DNA from: CAVUUN01 sp964421755
GTDB taxonomy: Bacteria > Acidobacteriota > UBA6911 > RPQK01
Assembly: GCA_964421755.1 (NCBI GenBank)
Contig: CAYQYP010000386.1
Location: 1-47,555, forward strand
Reading direction: 5' to 3'
Length of the DNA: 47,555 nucleotides
In this document: positions 15,077 to 23,164 of the stretch, in pieces
Layout of the letters: the number at the start of each line of letters is the position of its first letter
Position numbering within the stretch: position 1 is the stretch's first letter
The notes under the pieces: model-generated
Seen by the model: only the letters and a program-made list of their open reading frames with translations
The model's database searches: none
What the model was told of the DNA's origin: nothing
Translations under genes and position numbers: made by a program

Positions 15077-17029
15077 CTAGTTGAGGACCTTCCCTGCTTT
15101 CGCCAACACCGCCTTGGCCCTATCGGCGACCGCTTTAGTGCCGGTGACCTTCAGGACCTTCTCCATGACGGGCCCTATCTCTGCCGGGTGCTTCTCGACG
15201 ATTGCCTCAGCGATGGCCGTGGCTGCGAGGCTCGCCTCCTCCCTAACGTCAGGATCATCGAGATACCCGGCAGCCATGGACATCGAGCTCGTCGAGGCGT
15301 TTCGCTGGAGAACGCTGAGCAACATCCGCTTTTCCTCGACGGTCGTGACCAGAGGACGCGCATTGCTTGCCATCGTCATCCGCTCGTCCGGGGAAAGGTC
15401 CGGGTGCGAAGCCAGGCGCAGGTAGCCGCGCAGGCAGACAACCTTATTGCTGGAGTCACCTGCGGCGCGTGCAACCTCGAGAAGGTCAGGCGCGGCGTCA
15501 GGGGTCTTCCAGGCAGCCAGCGCTCGAGTAGCCGAGTCCCGAATTTCCGGCGACTGGTCGTGCACGGCTGCGCGAACGGCTGCAATACCGTTCTTGCCTC
15601 CCAGGATGCCCAGCACTCTGAGAACGCTCGCCTGCTGCTCCGCGTTGAGTCCCTTGACTCCAACGAGGGCGGCGACGTAGGCCTCCCGGTCCGATGACCT
15701 GATCCCCAGGTCCGCAAAAGCCGCTTCCATGACGGCGATGTCTTCCGGGGCCTGAAATGCGGGGAACCGGGCCAGAAGAAAAGGAAGATCCTCGGCCTCT
15801 CCAACCTTTCCGACTGCCTCGACTGCCCGCCGGCGAACCACTGGATCGGAGTCTTCGGCGGCCTTCTTCAACGCCGGAAGGGCACTCTTCGTTCTGCGAA
15901 GCAGGACCAGTTCCATGGCCGCGAGCCGCTGTTGCCCCAGACCGCTGGTAACCAGCGCCAGCAGCGTCTGGTCCGGTTCGGAACCCGGAAAAGCAGCCAG
16001 CGCGTCGCGAGCGGCGGTCGAAACTGCGGCGTCCGGATCGACGAGAAGGGCGAAAAGCGCCCCCACGGTGGAAGAAGCGCCTATCTCAGCTAGGGCCTGA
16101 ATGGCTTCCACGCGGGTCTGCGGTTCGCCCTTTTGTGCGATCTTCTCCAGCAGCGGGGAGGCGGCCGCCTCTTTCAGCTTCCCCAGGGTCTGCATGATTG
16201 CGATCTGGCGATCGGCTCCCGGACGGTTCAGCTCGGCGATCAGGATTTCCGATATTTTGGGTCCTGGAACTTCCTGCGCCGTTTTGAGTGCGGCCAGGAA
16301 GAGAATCGGATCGTTCCCTTTCAGATGCTGCGCCAGAAGCGTTACGCCGTCCTGTCCGCGAGCGAGTATGGCACCGCGCAGGCCGCCCGCACGAATCTGG
16401 TGGGAAAGGCCGGCCGCAAGGAGCTGGTCGTAGATCTCGGCAGCTGATTTCTGCTGGCCGCGCGCCGACAACGCTTCGGCACAGCGGAACAGCCCTTCAG
16501 CAAGAGCCGGCTGGGTCTTAGGGGTAGCCGTGGAGAGCGCTGTCTTGAGCGCCTTGACAGCCGGGCGGTCGGCGATCTTCCCAAGCGATCTGGCCGCTGT
16601 ACCGGCGATGTCCTCCTCCGGACTCTTGAGCAGGAGCGCGAGCTGGGGGACGGCTTTTGAATCCCGACGAACCCCGACGCTTCCAATCACCCCGACCAGT
16701 GGCTTGCCTATCAACTTCTTCAGGGCCGCGCGGAAGGCCTCGTCCACTTCAGGGCCAGGAATCGTTTCGAGCGCGTACCGGGCCATGTGCGACAGCTTCT
16801 CGTCGCCCAAAAGGGCGGCCAGCGGTTTCACCGCTTGCTTGTCGCCGATGACGCCCAGTTGCCGGCAGGCGTCCATTTTCTCTTTCAGGCCCGCGTCGGA
16901 TTTCACGACTGCGACCAGTCTCTTGATGTTGGCATCGGTCTTTTCGGGAACGGTCTGGCCCCACAGGCGGCCTGTTCCGGCCGACAGGAGGGCGATGCTG
17001 AGCAATATGGTTAGTCTTGCACTTGGCAT
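15077..17029 (-). CDS. Exported HEAT-repeat protein
   Basis: A 650-residue protein with a signal peptide (LTILLSIALLSAGTGRLWGQ). Behind it are about fifteen HEAT/PBS-lyase-type repeats of about 31 residues: AVKPLAALLGD, AVPQLALLLKSPEEDIAGTAARSLGKI, DSDPVVRRRAVEAVGKVGE, DQSPEIRDSATRALAAW, and so on. Such solenoids bind proteins or ligands and need not be enzymes. In Acidobacteriota and Planctomycetes they often stand beside exported Gfo/Idh/MocA proteins, as here (the gene at 17069-18370 lies 39 bases upstream on the same strand), so they may act together in the periplasm. ATG 17029 has GAGGAA eight bases upstream, better than the GTG at 17050. Confidence 0.85.
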   Translation of the reverse strand: MPSARLTILLSIALLSAGTGRLWGQTVPEKTDANIKRLVAVVKSDAGLKEKMDACRQLGVIGDKQAVKPLAALLGDEKLSHMARYALETIPGPEVDEAFRAALKKLIGKPLVGVIGSVGVRRDSKAVPQLALLLKSPEEDIAGTAARSLGKIADRPAVKALKTALSTATPKTQPALAEGLFRCAEALSARGQQKSAAEIYDQLLAAGLSHQIRAGGLRGAILARGQDGVTLLAQHLKGNDPILFLAALKTAQEVPGPKISEILIAELNRPGADRQIAIMQTLGKLKEAAASPLLEKIAQKGEPQTRVEAIQALAEIGASSTVGALFALLVDPDAAVSTAARDALAAFPGSEPDQTLLALVTSGLGQQRLAAMELVLLRRTKSALPALKKAAEDSDPVVRRRAVEAVGKVGEAEDLPFLLARFPAFQAPEDIAVMEAAFADLGIRSSDREAYVAALVGVKGLNAEQQASVLRVLGILGGKNGIAAVRAAVHDQSPEIRDSATRALAAWKTPDAAPDLLEVARAAGDSSNKVVCLRGYLRLASHPDLSPDERMTMASNARPLVTTVEEKRMLLSVLQRNASTSSMSMAAGYLDDPDVREEASLAATAIAEAIVEKHPAEIGPVMEKVLKVTGTKAVADRAKAVLAKAGKVLN

Positions 17030-17068
17030 GGCTTGGTTCCTCTCACTCACGTCTGGCTATGTATGCTT

Positions 17069-18370
17069 CTAAATGATCCAGGGCTCGCGCATGGCACGTG
17101 AGCGCAGCCGGTTTGCCTCTGCATCGTTCACGAACTCTTCTTTAACCGGGTCATAGCGCACGTCCCGTTTCAGCCACATGCAGATGTTGGCGGCGTGCAC
17201 CGTCGACATGGAGTAATGCATGACTTCGGGGTTGGTCACGGTGAGCCGGCGCGACTTAATGCAATTGAAGAAGTCACGCCCGTGGTTCATCGGACGCTGG
17301 GTGCGCGCTCTATAGTTCGCCACGATCTTGCGAAAATCCCCGAGCAGCGCGGCGGGAGAGACATCGGGCTTCTCATACCCGTCGGCAACCGACACCCACC
17401 CGTCCGTGCCCTCGTATTTGACGCCGCAGGTGCCTCGCCAGCCTTCCCGCTCGAGGATCATCCGGGCCCCGTTGGCGAAACGGACAACCATACCGTCCCC
17501 GCTGTCATTTGGGACGTATGAGTATTCGATGCCTGCGGTGGTACCGGCACCGATGGCATCTTGACACTGGGCGAAAGTATGGGCGCCCCACTCGCCGATG
17601 CAGCTGGTGTGGAAGTCATAGTACCCCCGCCATCTTCCCGCGGTGTACGCGGCGTTGTAGGGTCTCCACGGACAGGGACCGAGCCAGAGCTCCCAATCCA
17701 TCTCATCCTTGGGCGGTTCGGGTTGCGCGGGAAGCCATTCGTGGCTCATCTCCGCGGCATCCCAGGGGGCAATGTGAGCACGCACGGTTTTGACATCACC
17801 GAGGCGTCCCAGACGGACCAGTTCGTTTGCAAAGGTAAAATTGGCCTCGCTCAGCCGCTGGATGCCCGATTGGTAGACGCGCGCGTAGCGCCTGGCCGTC
17901 TCCACGACGGCTCGGCCTTCGGCGATCGTCATAGCCGACGGTTTCTCCGAGTAAACGTCCTTTCCCGCACGCATCGCGAGGATCGACGCCAGCGCGTGCC
18001 ATCTGTCACCCGTGGCGATCAGGACGGCGTCGATGTCGGTGCGAGCGGCCAGGAATTCCCGGATGTCGCGGTACAGCGCGCAGTCGGTGTTCCCGTAGCG
18101 CGCGTCCACCGATTGCTTGATGGCTTCGCGGCGCGAGCGGTTGGGATCGCAGATGGCGACGAACTGCACGTCCGTCTCGGACAACATGGAGCGCAGGACG
18201 GTCGAGCCGCGGCTGCCGAGGCCAATCCCTCCGAGGATGATCTTCTCGCTCGGTGCGACGTGTCCGTCCCGTCCGAGGACGGATGCGGGGATGATCGTCG
18301 GGGCGGCCAGCGCCAGCGACGTCCGGGTCAGGAAAGCCCGTCGGGTGAGATCGCTACTCTTCTTGGACAT
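17069..18370 (-). CDS. Tat-exported Gfo/Idh/MocA-family oxidoreductase
   Basis: A 433-residue protein. The N-terminus carries a twin-arginine signal (TRRAFLTRTSLALAAPTI), followed by GGIGLGSRGSTVL (Rossmann), VFVAICDPN-like VQFVAICDPN, SEKPSAMT (EKP motif near 140) and the C-terminal domain (GRWRGYYDFHTSCIGEWGAHT). Exported glucose-fructose-oxidoreductase-like enzymes carry their NAD(P) cofactor through Tat and oxidise sugars or glycosides outside the cytoplasm. Substrate unknown. ATG 18370 has GGAGGG four bases upstream. The open frame beyond it is repeat-derived. A LacI-type operator candidate sits 17 bases upstream at 18387. It heads the transcript that includes the HEAT gene. Confidence 0.9.
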   Translation of the reverse strand: MSKKSSDLTRRAFLTRTSLALAAPTIIPASVLGRDGHVAPSEKIILGGIGLGSRGSTVLRSMLSETDVQFVAICDPNRSRREAIKQSVDARYGNTDCALYRDIREFLAARTDIDAVLIATGDRWHALASILAMRAGKDVYSEKPSAMTIAEGRAVVETARRYARVYQSGIQRLSEANFTFANELVRLGRLGDVKTVRAHIAPWDAAEMSHEWLPAQPEPPKDEMDWELWLGPCPWRPYNAAYTAGRWRGYYDFHTSCIGEWGAHTFAQCQDAIGAGTTAGIEYSYVPNDSGDGMVVRFANGARMILEREGWRGTCGVKYEGTDGWVSVADGYEKPDVSPAALLGDFRKIVANYRARTQRPMNHGRDFFNCIKSRRLTVTNPEVMHYSMSTVHAANICMWLKRDVRYDPVKEEFVNDAEANRLRSRAMREPWII

Positions 18371-18386
18371 GTACCCTCCGCTTTCA

Positions 18387-18401
18387 GGAAAACGTTTTTC
18401 C
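18387..18401. promoter_or_regulatory. LacI-type operator candidate
   Basis: GGAAAACGTTTTTCC contains the perfect ten-base palindrome AAAACGTTTT with a central CG, the hallmark of LacI/GalR-family operators. It stands 17 bases before the start of the Tat-exported oxidoreductase and so would block transcription or sit in the 5' leader. The lacI-type gene is 3.4 kb downstream on the same strand. Confidence 0.5.
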
Positions 18402-18442
18402 GAAACTCTAGGACATGCCTCGGAAACCGTCAAGCGGAAAAA

Positions 18443-18484
18443 GCACTGCCGACCGCGCACTGCCCGCTGCCCGCTGCGCACTCA
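18443..18484. repeat. Short CTGCCCGCTGCGCA array
   Basis: About six 7-base units of the same family as 13801-13884 and 14953-15075, in the divergent spacer between the Gfo/Idh/MocA gene and the DeoR gene. The 344-base gene-free spacer 18371-18714 thus contains the operator candidate, this array, palindrome copy C and an AT-rich promoter patch. Confidence 0.85.
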
Positions 18485-18505
18485 CTACCACTGGTCTGGT
18501 CAGTT

Positions 18506-18626
18506 AACCGGGCCGAAAAGCGGCGGATTCTGAAAAGCGAATCCGCCCTACGACCGCCCGCCGTGCGAAACCGGTTAGTCGTAGGGCGGATTCGCTTTTC
18601 AGAATCCGCCGCTTTTCGGCCCGGTT
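18506..18626. repeat. Dispersed palindrome, GCGGCGGATTC family, copy C
   Basis: Arms of about 49 bases (AACCGGGCCGAAAAGCGGCG... to CCCTACGAC, and complement) around a loop of about 23 bases. It is the full-length form and agrees with copies A and D except at single positions and in the loop. It lies between divergent genes, so here it cannot be serving only as a transcript-end hairpin. Confidence 0.92.
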
Positions 18627-18658
18627 GGCTGAATCCGCCGGTTCCTCGAGATCTTCCA

Positions 18659-18697
18659 TTGCAAAAGTCTGTTCATTTTTGTTTGTTTATGTTAAAA
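18659..18697 (+). promoter_or_regulatory. AT-rich DeoR-type operator/promoter candidate
   Basis: GTTCATTTTTGTTTGTTTAT (18671-18690) has TTCATTT-TTGTTTG-TTTATG direct repeats of about 6-7 bases, like the repeated TTTCRTTT sites of DeoR-family regulators such as AgaR and GlpR. It begins 44 bases before the deoR-type ATG, so autoregulation is likely. A TTGCAA (18659-18664) could be the -35, but no convincing -10 spacing was found. Confidence 0.45.
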
Positions 18698-18714
18698 ATC
18701 TGTCAGACCAGAGC

Positions 18715-19500
18715 ATGAACAGAAACAATCTGCCGCACAAGGAACTGGGCGCGAAACGACTCGACCGCCTGCGAGCGATGGTTCGCCAGACTCGCGTTGT
18801 CCGGATCGATGATCTTGCCCGCGTGCTGAAGGTCTCGCCCGCCACGATCCGGCGTGACCTTGACCAGTTGGAGTCCCTCGGCGAGATTCGCCGGGTGCAT
18901 GGCGGGGCGGTGGGGATCGAGAGCCGGCTGGAAGAGCCTCTGTTCGATGACAAGACCGCGATCGCGGCGCGAGAGAAGCACCGGATCGCCCAGGCAGCGC
19001 TCAAGTTCATTCAGCCAGGCGATACGATCTATCTGGACGGAGGCAGCACGGTTCTTGAGCTGGCCAGGTTGGTTCGCGAGCGGACCAACCTGACTGTCGT
19101 GACGAATTCGCTGCGGGCCGCTCTGGAGCTCGCGGGGCGCGGTCCCCGGCTGATTCTCATTGGCGGTGAGCTGCGCCGGCTGAGCCAGACACTGGTTGGC
19201 CCGCTCACCCGCCTGTTGATCGAGCAACTGAATGTCGATACGGCATTCATGGGAACAATCGGTTTGACAGTTGAGGCAGGGCTCACAACAACCGATCCGG
19301 GCGAGGCCTACACGAAGCAACGCGTGAGTGACCGGGCCCGGCGGGTCATCTTGCTCACCGACCGAAGTAAGATTGGGAAGGTTTCGTTCAGCCGAGCCGG
19401 GGAGTTATCTCAGGTCGACATGCTGATTACAGACAAGGGCCTTGACCAGGCGTGGGCTGGGGAGATCCGCGAGCAGGGAGTCGAAGTGGTGTTGGTGTAA
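18715..19500 (+). CDS. DeoR-family transcriptional regulator
   Basis: A 261-residue regulator. The N-terminal winged helix is at about 15-70 (RLDRLRAMVRQTRVVRIDDL, then VSPATIRRDLDQLESLGEI and the family signature RVHGGAVG). The DeoRC sensor domain follows, with IYLDGGSTVLELARL, LTVVTNSL, LILIGGEL, MGTIGLTVEAGLTTTDPGEA and LLTDRSKIG. DeoR proteins sense phosphorylated sugars or polyols and usually repress the adjacent operon. ATG 18715 starts a good family N-terminus, and the upstream opening is unlikely. The E1 gene follows after 72 bases in the same direction, so the regulator probably controls the E1-E2-dehydrogenase operon and itself. Confidence 0.93.
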   Translation: MNRNNLPHKELGAKRLDRLRAMVRQTRVVRIDDLARVLKVSPATIRRDLDQLESLGEIRRVHGGAVGIESRLEEPLFDDKTAIAAREKHRIAQAALKFIQPGDTIYLDGGSTVLELARLVRERTNLTVVTNSLRAALELAGRGPRLILIGGELRRLSQTLVGPLTRLLIEQLNVDTAFMGTIGLTVEAGLTTTDPGEAYTKQRVSDRARRVILLTDRSKIGKVSFSRAGELSQVDMLITDKGLDQAWAGEIREQGVEVVLV

Positions 19501-19572
19501 GGCAAGAGTCACGGTTGGTCCGTGTCTGTCCGCTGCCTTTCATCCGTGTTATTCCGTCAGAGGTTTTTCCAA

Positions 19573-21858
19573 ATGTCGAGTTACTTGAGCAATTCAAGGC
19601 CGGATTTCACACCGTTCACGATCACGTGCGGTGAGATTCCTGCCTACCGTTTCAGCGGAAGTGTCAAAACCGAACTTGCAGCCGGCGCTCTCACGGCCGC
19701 GCAGGCAATCGATCTCATGGAAGACATGCTGATCGTCCGCGAAGTGGAGGAAATGATCGTGCGGCTTCGATCGGGCGCCTATGAACCGATTCGGGGCTTC
19801 AACTACCGCGGCCCGACGCACGTTTCGGTCGGCCAGGAAGGGAGCTCGGTCGGCGGCTGCAGCCCGCTGCGCTCGGGTGACTACATCACGACGACTCACC
19901 GAGGCCACGGAGACAGCATCGCGCGCGGATGCATAGCTCTGCGCACGATGACCGACGAACAACTGCGGCAGCGCCTGGGCGCGGCCCCCGCGTCGCTCAC
20001 CCGTGACCAGCTGCTTGAAAAAGCGCTCGAGGACCATGTGTATCGGACGATCGCCGAGCTTTTCGGGAAGGAAGACGGCTACTGCCGGGGACGCGGCGGG
20101 AGCATGCACATCGCCGACTTCTCCGTCGGACACCTGGGCGCGAACGCCATCGTCGGCGGAAACGTACCGATCGCAACGGGGGCCGCTCTCGGCCTGCGTT
20201 ATTTGCGGTCCGGTGGCGTAGTCTGTTGTTTTGCAGGCGACGGCGCATATTCAAACGGGGTCGTGCTCGAGTCGCTCAATTTCGCCGCCCAGCGGCAGTT
20301 CTCGAATGAACTGGCGGAGCGGTCTTTCGGACTTCCTATCATTTTCCTGGTTATCAACAATCACTACGGCATGACCGGTCGGGCGGACAACGAGGTGATG
20401 GGAATCGATCACATGGCCCGGCGGGCCGCGGGATTTGCAGAGAACAACATGCACGCGGAAGTGGTGAACGGCATGGACGTCCTGGCGGTTCGAAACGCCG
20501 TCCAGAACGCGGCGACCGGCTGCAGGGAGGGGCGCGGTCCATTTTTCCTGGAGATCAACACTTATCGATACTACGGTCATTCGCTGAGCGATCCCCGCAA
20601 CGAATACCGGGCGCGGGAAGAAGAAGCGGCCTGGAAACAGGTCGATCCCGTTGAGACGTACAAGCGCCAGTTGCTGGACTGCGGCATCCTGGATGACCAG
20701 GCGGTAGCGAATATCGAAGCGAAGGTCCGGCAGCGCAATGCCTGCGCGGCGATCCGGGCAGCCGGCGCACCTGATCCGGTCCCCGGCGATGTCATCCGCT
20801 ACATGTACACCACAACCACCTCGACTGACGTACCGCCGCCGCACAGCCGGGTTGAGGTGATCGAACCCCTTGTCATCAAGAGAGCGGACGGAGAGCTCAC
20901 TTACCGTGACGCGATCAAGGAGGCTCTCTATGAAGAGATGAAGCGGGATGGGCGCGTGATGTTTTACGGAGAGGATGTCGCGGAATATGGCGGCGCTTTC
21001 AAGGTGACCAAGGGCCTTCTGGAGGCCTTCGGTCGCGACCGAGTCTTTAACACCCCGATATCCGAGGCGGTGATTTGTGGAACCGGCGTCGGCGCGGCGA
21101 TGCTTGGACTCCGGCCAGTCGTCGAGTTGATGTACATGGATTTCACGCTGATGGCGTCCGACCAGATCAGCAACCAGGCGGCCAAGTGGCACTATATGTC
21201 GGGCGGGCAGTACGAGGTGCCGCTCGTCATCCGCGTGTCCGTCGGCGGAGGCAAGGGATACGGCGGACAGCACTCGCAGACGCTCGAGTCAATTTTCGCC
21301 CATGTCCCCGGACTTTACGTGGTGTACCCATCGACGCCCGCGGATGCCAAAGGACTCTTGAAATCGTCGATCCGGGACAACAACCCGGTAATGTATGTCG
21401 AATCTCAGCTGCTTTACGGCGTAAAAGGGCCGGTTCCGGATGGCGACCACCTGACTCCGCTCGGGAAAGCGGACGTCAAGCGGGCAGGGAAGGACATCAC
21501 GCTTGTTGCCTGGGGTCCGGCGGTTCTCGACGCGTTGAAGGCGGCGGAGCAGTTGGCCCAAACGGGCACTCAGGCGGAGGTCATCGACCTGCGCTGCCTG
21601 GTTCCTCTTGATATGGAAACCGTCTATGCATCGGTCAGAAAGACCGGCCGCTGCGTGATTGCAAGTCACTGCGTGCATATCGGCAGCTTTACAGCCGAAG
21701 TGGCTGCCCGCGTTCAGGAAGAAGTGTTCGACTACCTGGATGCCCCGGTGCTGCGCGTTGACGCCAAGGATGGGATCGCGCCGCAGTCGCACATCCTCGA
21801 GGCAGTCTTCCTGCCGACGGCGGGCGATATTGCGGCGGCGGCGCAGACGATTTTGTAA
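19573..21858 (+). CDS. Fused alpha/beta E1 of a 2-oxoacid dehydrogenase complex
   Basis: A 761-residue thiamine-diphosphate enzyme uniting both E1 subunits. The alpha part (about 1-420) shows the THRGHGDSIARG region, KEDGYCRGRGGSMHI, NAIVGGNVPIATGAALG and the cofactor motif GDGAYSNG near 222 closing with INNHYG. The beta part (from about 438) shows LTYRDAIKEALYEEM, YGEDVAEYGG, TPISEAVICGTGVGAAMLG, GGKGYGGQHSQTLES and a transketolase C-terminal domain. It would decarboxylate a 2-oxoacid (pyruvate or a sugar-derived one) and pass the acyl group to E2. GDG and NN are about 37 residues apart, roughly ten more than usual, because of a FSNELAERS insert. ATG 19573 is preceded by AGAGG. The earlier GTG lacks support. 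E2 follows after 39 bases. Confidence 0.9.
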   Translation: MSSYLSNSRPDFTPFTITCGEIPAYRFSGSVKTELAAGALTAAQAIDLMEDMLIVREVEEMIVRLRSGAYEPIRGFNYRGPTHVSVGQEGSSVGGCSPLRSGDYITTTHRGHGDSIARGCIALRTMTDEQLRQRLGAAPASLTRDQLLEKALEDHVYRTIAELFGKEDGYCRGRGGSMHIADFSVGHLGANAIVGGNVPIATGAALGLRYLRSGGVVCCFAGDGAYSNGVVLESLNFAAQRQFSNELAERSFGLPIIFLVINNHYGMTGRADNEVMGIDHMARRAAGFAENNMHAEVVNGMDVLAVRNAVQNAATGCREGRGPFFLEINTYRYYGHSLSDPRNEYRAREEEAAWKQVDPVETYKRQLLDCGILDDQAVANIEAKVRQRNACAAIRAAGAPDPVPGDVIRYMYTTTTSTDVPPPHSRVEVIEPLVIKRADGELTYRDAIKEALYEEMKRDGRVMFYGEDVAEYGGAFKVTKGLLEAFGRDRVFNTPISEAVICGTGVGAAMLGLRPVVELMYMDFTLMASDQISNQAAKWHYMSGGQYEVPLVIRVSVGGGKGYGGQHSQTLESIFAHVPGLYVVYPSTPADAKGLLKSSIRDNNPVMYVESQLLYGVKGPVPDGDHLTPLGKADVKRAGKDITLVAWGPAVLDALKAAEQLAQTGTQAEVIDLRCLVPLDMETVYASVRKTGRCVIASHCVHIGSFTAEVAARVQEEVFDYLDAPVLRVDAKDGIAPQSHILEAVFLPTAGDIAAAAQTIL

Positions 21859-21897
21859 AACAGTTTTCAGACAGGATTTACAGGATGGATCCCAAGC

Positions 21898-23079
21898 ATG
21901 CCAAACCCAATCATCATGCCGAAGCTGGGCCAGATGACCGAGGACAGCACGGTCGTACGTTGGCTGAAAAAGGAAGGCGACCCGGTTGCAAAAGGGGACA
22001 GTCTCCTCGAGATCGAGACGGATAAAGCTACGATGGAAGTGGAGAGCTTCTACGACGGCACCTTGCTCCGAATTGTGGTCCCGGAAGGCGAGACCGTTCC
22101 CGTGATGACGACTCTGGCGTATGTGGGGGGGCCGGGAGAAACGGTCCCAGAAATGCCGGCAGCGACCCCACCGCCACCTGCCGAGGTCCGGCTGGCCGGA
22201 TCCGAGCCGAGCTTGCCTTTCGAGACACGGGCCCCACTAGTGGACCCCGCGCCCGCCCAAGGGCGCTTTCGAATCAGCCCGCGTGCGGCTAGCCTCGCAC
22301 TCGCTCATGGCGTGGACGCTCGTCTTCTGACGGGAAGTGGTCCCGGCGGGAGGATCATCGAGCGCGATGTGCGGGCCGCCCTCGAACGGCCGTCAAAACT
22401 CGCGCCTCCTGCTGCGGCGCAGGACGCCCAGCCGCTCTCGTCGATGCGACGCACGATCGCACGGCGGCTGGTTGAAAGCTACACCACGATTCCCCACTTC
22501 TCGGTAACGATCACGGTGGATGTCACCGAGCTCGAACGATTCCGGCAAGAGCACAGGCAAACCGGCGATAAGGCATCGTTAACGGACTTCCTGGTCTGGG
22601 CGGCGGCGCGCGCTCTTCAGGATTTCCCGGCGTGCAACAGCAGTACGGACGGAACCACCGTCGTACGCCATGCGGAAATTCACATCGGTCTGGCAGTGGC
22701 GCTTGACGAAGGCCTGGTTGTTCCGGTTGTGAGGAACGCGGACCGGTTGACCGTGGAGCAGATTGCCACGCTAACCAAGGGTCTCGTCAAGCAGGCAAGA
22801 CTTGGGACATTGACGCCTGATGAAATGAGGGGGAGCAGCTTCACCATTTCGAACCTCGGAATGCTGAACGTAGATCACTTCACGGCCATCATCAATCCGG
22901 GGGAGAGCGCCATACTCGCGGTCTCTTCGGCCAAGGCTCAGCCAGTGGCGATCAAGGATTCCGTTGCGATCCGTCGGGTCATGAAGATGACGCTCTCGGC
23001 CGATCACCGACTGGTTGACGGCGCCCTCGCGGCGCGCTTCCTGAACGCGGTGAAGGACCGGCTAGAGCAGTTTCGGTGA
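21898..23079 (+). CDS. Dihydrolipoamide acyltransferase (E2)
   Basis: A 393-residue protein with the full E2 layout: one lipoyl domain (1-80, lipoylated lysine K43 in ETDKATME), a proline-rich linker, a peripheral E3-binding domain near 122-158 (RISPRAASLALAHGVD, GSGPGGRIIERDV), and the catalytic domain with SADHRLVDG (H370, D374). It transfers the acyl group made by the E1 gene upstream to CoA. No E3 gene is nearby, so a housekeeping lipoamide dehydrogenase elsewhere must serve. The start ATG 21898 has only a weak AGGATGG ahead, which suggests coupling to E1. The last codons and the stop (F-R-stop, 23071-23079) coincide with the left arm of a REPIN-like palindrome. Confidence 0.92.
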   Translation: MPNPIIMPKLGQMTEDSTVVRWLKKEGDPVAKGDSLLEIETDKATMEVESFYDGTLLRIVVPEGETVPVMTTLAYVGGPGETVPEMPAATPPPPAEVRLAGSEPSLPFETRAPLVDPAPAQGRFRISPRAASLALAHGVDARLLTGSGPGGRIIERDVRAALERPSKLAPPAAAQDAQPLSSMRRTIARRLVESYTTIPHFSVTITVDVTELERFRQEHRQTGDKASLTDFLVWAAARALQDFPACNSSTDGTTVVRHAEIHIGLAVALDEGLVVPVVRNADRLTVEQIATLTKGLVKQARLGTLTPDEMRGSSFTISNLGMLNVDHFTAIINPGESAILAVSSAKAQPVAIKDSVAIRRVMKMTLSADHRLVDGALAARFLNAVKDRLEQFR

Positions 23080-23146
23080 CATACTTAATTCCCAATCCTT
23101 TGCCACCGATCCGCTGGCAAAGGAATTAAGTTTTGTGTCCCCGAAA
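23071..23146. repeat. REPIN-like palindrome, GGAATTAAG/GTGTCCCC family, copy 2
   Basis: Arms TTTCGGTGACATACTTAATT... and ...GGAATTAAGTTTTGTGTCCC pair around CCTTTGCCA-centred inner stems. The left arm provides the last two codons and TGA stop of the E2 gene. The right arm supplies a false GTG start in frame with the next gene. Confidence 0.88.
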
Positions 23147-23164
23147 CTCCACTTGAGGAGAATC

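Noticed and set aside
18443..18626. Insertion sequence between the Gfo/Idh/MocA and DeoR genes
   Set aside because: Palindrome and array are non-coding and no transposase or target duplication is visible. Described as dispersed repeats instead.
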